NCBI GenBank assembly: GCA_937906285.1 | Contig: CALCWL010000201.1 | Coordinates: 1-23,385 of the forward strand | Length of the DNA stretch: 23,385 nucleotides | From: an uncultured Rhodanobacter sp. | Lineage (GTDB): Bacteria > Pseudomonadota > Gammaproteobacteria > Xanthomonadales > Rhodanobacteraceae | Direction of reading: 5' to 3' | Shown here: one piece after another, positions 21,761 through 23,385 of the stretch | Layout: the number at the start of each line of letters is the position of its first letter | How positions within the stretch are numbered: the first letter of the stretch is position 1 | Program-made: the position numbers and the translations under genes | Notes under the pieces: model-generated | What the model was told of the DNA's origin: nothing | Seen by the model: only the letters and a program-made list of their open reading frames with translations | The model's database searches: none

Positions 21761-21833
21761 GCAGGGCGGGCACGGCCCGCCGGTTTTTGCCTTGCGACAT
21801 CGCGACAGGGACGGCGGGTGGTGCCCGCCCTGC
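21761..21833. repeat. REP-like doublet (REPIN type) of two inverted palindromes
   Basis: GCAGGGCGGGCAC (21761-21773) and its exact reverse complement GTGCCCGCCCTGC (21821-21833) flank about 47 bases. Each copy also has a short palindromic partner beside it: GGCGGGC-ACG-GCCCGCC on the left, GGCGGG-TGGTG-CCCGCC on the right. Two REP units facing each other is the REPIN layout seen as dispersed repeats in gammaproteobacteria. It fills the gap between yajQ and nrsF. Confidence 0.6.
21765..21788 (+). terminator. Terminator of yajQ
   Basis: GGCGGGC (21765-21771) and GCCCGCC (21775-21781) pair around a 3-base ACG loop, then GG and five T (21784-21788). It lies 37 bases past the yajQ stop and forms the left half of the REP doublet. 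Confidence 0.8.
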
Positions 21834-21858
21834 GCCCGTGTTGCCGAGTCACGAATCC

Positions 21859-22512
21859 CTACGCCTTGGACAACAACCGCCCGCCCATTGCGGCATTCAC
21901 CGCCACTACCACGATCACCGCCAACGCGTGCGTCAGCAGGTCGGTGGCGGCGGAGTCGAAGGCGTGGCAGATCTCCAGCAGGCTGGCCGAGGCCGCTGCG
22001 CTGGCCAGGCCGATCAGCACCGCGGCGAGCACCGGCCGCAGCGGGCAGGCGCGGCGCAACAGCACGATCAGCAGCGCGGACAGCGGGATCGAGAAAGCGA
22101 TGATGAAGACCAGGCAATCGGCGGACTGATGTACCCCGGCCACTTCCGTGCCCGGCGCGACCCAGTTGCGCAGGCAGCCGAGACCACTGGCGCCGATCCA
22201 CAGCAGAGCCCCGGGCACCGGCAACCAGGCCCAGGCGCCATGCCGCCCCGGCACGCCCAGCGCGAACGCCGCCCAGGCCGCGCCCACCGCCGTAAGCACC
22301 GCGCCGATGCCGGCCCAGGCCAGGTCCGGCGTGGCGGCCCATCGCCGCAGCATCGGGCTGGCGCCGTAATGCAGCAGCAGCCCGACCGCCAGCGCCGCCA
22401 CCAGCGACAGCCAGCCGGCGGTGCGCAGCCATGGCGGCAGCAGTCGCCGCACTGGCACCAGCTCGGTACCCAGGCGGTCGATCAGCGCCTCATGGACTCG
22501 CGGGTCGGACAT
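21859..22512 (-). CDS. nrsF: NrsF-type anti-sigma factor (DUF1109)
   Basis: An inner-membrane protein of 217 residues with about six hydrophobic segments (near 34-50, 65-85, 96-112, 131-153, 159-178 and 192-210). The N-terminus MSDPRVHEALIDRLGTELVPVRRLLPPWLRT is cytosolic and should bind the sigma factor. Cys residues at 113, 133, 156 and 182 are present. In Caulobacter NrsF two conserved Cys, which I recall as 131 and 181, transmit metal/oxidative stress; Cys133 and Cys182 here are well placed to be the same. It directly follows the sigma gene. ATG 22512 begins after the sigma stop; ATG 22530 overlaps it by 14 bases. GGAG is about 12 bases before 22512. Translational coupling is likely. Confidence 0.9.
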   Translation of the reverse strand: MSDPRVHEALIDRLGTELVPVRRLLPPWLRTAGWLSLVAALAVGLLLHYGASPMLRRWAATPDLAWAGIGAVLTAVGAAWAAFALGVPGRHGAWAWLPVPGALLWIGASGLGCLRNWVAPGTEVAGVHQSADCLVFIIAFSIPLSALLIVLLRRACPLRPVLAAVLIGLASAAASASLLEICHAFDSAATDLLTHALAVIVVVAVNAAMGGRLLSKA

Positions 22513-22516
22513 CACG

Positions 22517-23176
22517 TCAGGGTTCTCCATGGAAACGCCCGCGCAGCGCCTTCAGCGCGCGATGCAGGTTCACTTTCAGTGCGCCGGTGTTGCGCCCGGT
22601 CAGCTCGGCCGCCTCGCTGAGGGAGCGCTCGTGCAGGCCGAGTTGTTCAACGGCCTCGCGCTGGCCCGGCGGCAGCCCGGCGATCGCCTCGCGCAGGCGC
22701 TGCGCGCGCTGCTCGCTCTCGGTAGCGGCGCTGGCGTCGTCGCGGTCCGGGTGATTGTCCAGCGCAAATTCATCGTGCAGTTCGCGGCTGTCGCGGCGGC
22801 CGCGGCTGCGCAGGGAGTCGATCGCGCGGCGGCCGGCGATCGCACCGAGCCAGGCGTCGTAGGAGCGGGCAGGATCGTAGGTGTGGCGCACGCGATGCAC
22901 GGTGAGCAGGGTTTCCTGCACCACGTCGTCGAGCTGGTCCTGCGCCACGCCCTGGCGTCGCGCGACGGCGCGGATCAGGGCCACCGAATCGGCCAGCAGC
23001 TTTTCGTAGGCGCGCCGGTCGCCGGCCTGCGCAGCCGCCATCCACGCCGATCGGCGCTGGTCGGGCGATTCGCTGGCGGCGGCGGATTCGGCTGGCACGG
23101 TCCGGACGAGACTCATCCCGCGGAGAAGTCCACTATCTAGACCCATGAAGGCGGTGGCGGTCAAGGCTTGCACCAT
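22517..23176 (-). CDS. sigF: ECF sigma factor, SigF/NrsF type
   Basis: The 219-residue protein carries sigma region 2 (AYEKLLADSVALIRAVARRQG, then DQLDDVVQETLLTVHRVRHTYDPARSYDAWLGAIAGRRAIDSLRSRGRR) and region 4 (LREAIAGLPPGQREAVEQLGLHERSLSEAAELTGRNTGALKVNLHRALKALR). With a DUF1109 partner gene this is the SigF-type ECF group. I choose ATG 23176 (GGAG six bases upstream), because the predicted promoter start lies near 23204; ATG 23116 is an alternative that removes a poorly conserved N-terminal stretch. It should direct transcription of itself, nrsF and the divergent DipZ-like gene when NrsF is inactivated by metal or oxidant stress; this is inferred from paired promoter motifs. Confidence 0.93.
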   Translation of the reverse strand: MVQALTATAFMGLDSGLLRGMSLVRTVPAESAAASESPDQRRSAWMAAAQAGDRRAYEKLLADSVALIRAVARRQGVAQDQLDDVVQETLLTVHRVRHTYDPARSYDAWLGAIAGRRAIDSLRSRGRRDSRELHDEFALDNHPDRDDASAATESEQRAQRLREAIAGLPPGQREAVEQLGLHERSLSEAAELTGRNTGALKVNLHRALKALRGRFHGEP

Positions 23177-23209
23177 GTTCGCTCCACGACGGAACGCTCC
23201 ACCGAAGTC

Positions 23210-23235
23210 TTCGCTGCATCTGGCGCCGACGTTAC
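23210..23235 (-). promoter_or_regulatory. SigF-type promoter of the sigF-nrsF operon
   Basis: GTAACG (23235-23230), 16 bases, CGAA (23213-23210) on the minus strand. The Caulobacter SigF consensus as I recall it is GTAACC-N16-CGAA. Transcription should begin near 23204, 28 bases before ATG 23176. Confidence 0.72.
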
Positions 23236-23248
23236 CTCGTATCCGCAT

Positions 23249-23274
23249 GTAACGCCGGCGGAGGCGGCGGCGAA
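23249..23274 (+). promoter_or_regulatory. SigF-type promoter of the DipZ-like gene
   Basis: GTAACG (23249-23254), 16 bases, CGAA (23271-23274) on the plus strand. It has the same hexamer, spacing and -10 core as the opposing sigF promoter. Transcription should begin near 23280, about 26 bases before ATG 23307. Confidence 0.72.
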
Positions 23275-23306
23275 TCATCAGGCAACCACCCACGGATGAA
23301 AACTCC

Positions 23307-23385
23307 ATGCTCGTGTTGATCCTCGCCTACCTCGGCGGCGTCCTGACCATCCTCAGCCCGTGCATCCTGCCGGTGCTGCCGTTCG
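23307..23385 (+). CDS. CcdA/DsbD-type transmembrane protein (DipZ-like), N-terminal fragment
   Basis: The first 26 codons read MLVLILAYLGGVLTILSPCI, then LPVLPF. A first helix followed by LSPCILPVLPF is the signature of the CcdA/DsbD/DipZ electron-transfer domain, where the Cys in SPC relays electrons across the inner membrane. Many SigF-linked members are DipZ proteins with an added thioredoxin domain, but the C-terminal part is beyond the window. ATG 23307 is the only start in frame; ATG 23296 hits a stop after seven codons. A SigF-type promoter lies directly upstream. Confidence 0.82.
   Translation, partial: MLVLILAYLGGVLTILSPCILPVLPF

Overview
The window is GC-rich, gene-dense DNA of gammaproteobacterial type. 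Gene content and protein character fit the Xanthomonadales/Lysobacterales, most likely Rhodanobacteraceae (Rhodanobacter or Dyella type). That placement is an inference from recognised families (GluQ, TcdA, YcaQ, PldA, PncB, YajQ, an AlgP-like Lys/Ala protein, SigF/NrsF), not from a marker gene. No rRNA, tRNA, CRISPR array, insertion sequence or prophage was seen. Most of the region looks chromosomal and housekeeping.

Layout. 1-300: the 5' end of htpG (minus) diverges from gluQ (plus); a sigma32-like promoter for htpG and a -10 box placed for a leaderless gluQ mRNA share the gap. 1268-1947: an acetoacetyl-CoA reductase (phaB-type) gene broken by a deletion of about 61 bp that removes the active-site Tyr/Lys. 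It converges on tcdA across a purine/pyrimidine inverted repeat. 2961-6041: a small c-type cytochrome, then a minus-strand group of Mpo1-like protein, old-yellow-enzyme oxidoreductase and alpha/beta hydrolase, then a cold-shock gene with a strong terminator. 6437-9851: a Cys-rich lipoprotein, a YcaQ-type DNA glycosylase, an EF-hand exported protein and outer-membrane phospholipase A. 9949-12494: SlyD, glutathione peroxidase and nicotinate phosphoribosyltransferase (all minus). 12561-12720: a probable unannotated small RNA with two C-rich hairpin loops. 12817-16885: a periplasmic monohaem cytochrome, a lipoprotein metallopeptidase, a Tyr/Gly-rich lipoprotein, a histone-H1-like protein and a rhomboid protease. 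17069-19869: a PhzF-family enzyme, a YiiX-like papain-fold hydrolase and, opposing them, an overlapping amidase/lipoprotein pair that looks like an antibacterial effector with its immunity protein. 19979-23385: a BaiN/HI0933-type flavoprotein, yajQ, a REP-type inverted repeat, and a SigF/NrsF sigma/anti-sigma operon divergent from a CcdA/DipZ-like gene cut by the window edge.

The strongest points for follow-up are four. (1) The small RNA at about 12561-12688 has the same CCUCCCCUGG sequence in two consecutive hairpin loops, suited to pairing with Shine-Dalgarno sequences. (2) Two divergent promoters with identical GTAACG-N16-CGAA architecture sit between the sigF-like gene and the DipZ-like gene, which predicts one autoregulated stress regulon. 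(3) The amidase/immunity pair is joined by a GTGA overlap. (4) The phaB-type gene has lost its catalytic segment.

All calls rest on reading the sequence and on remembered family features; no database search or folding calculation was run.
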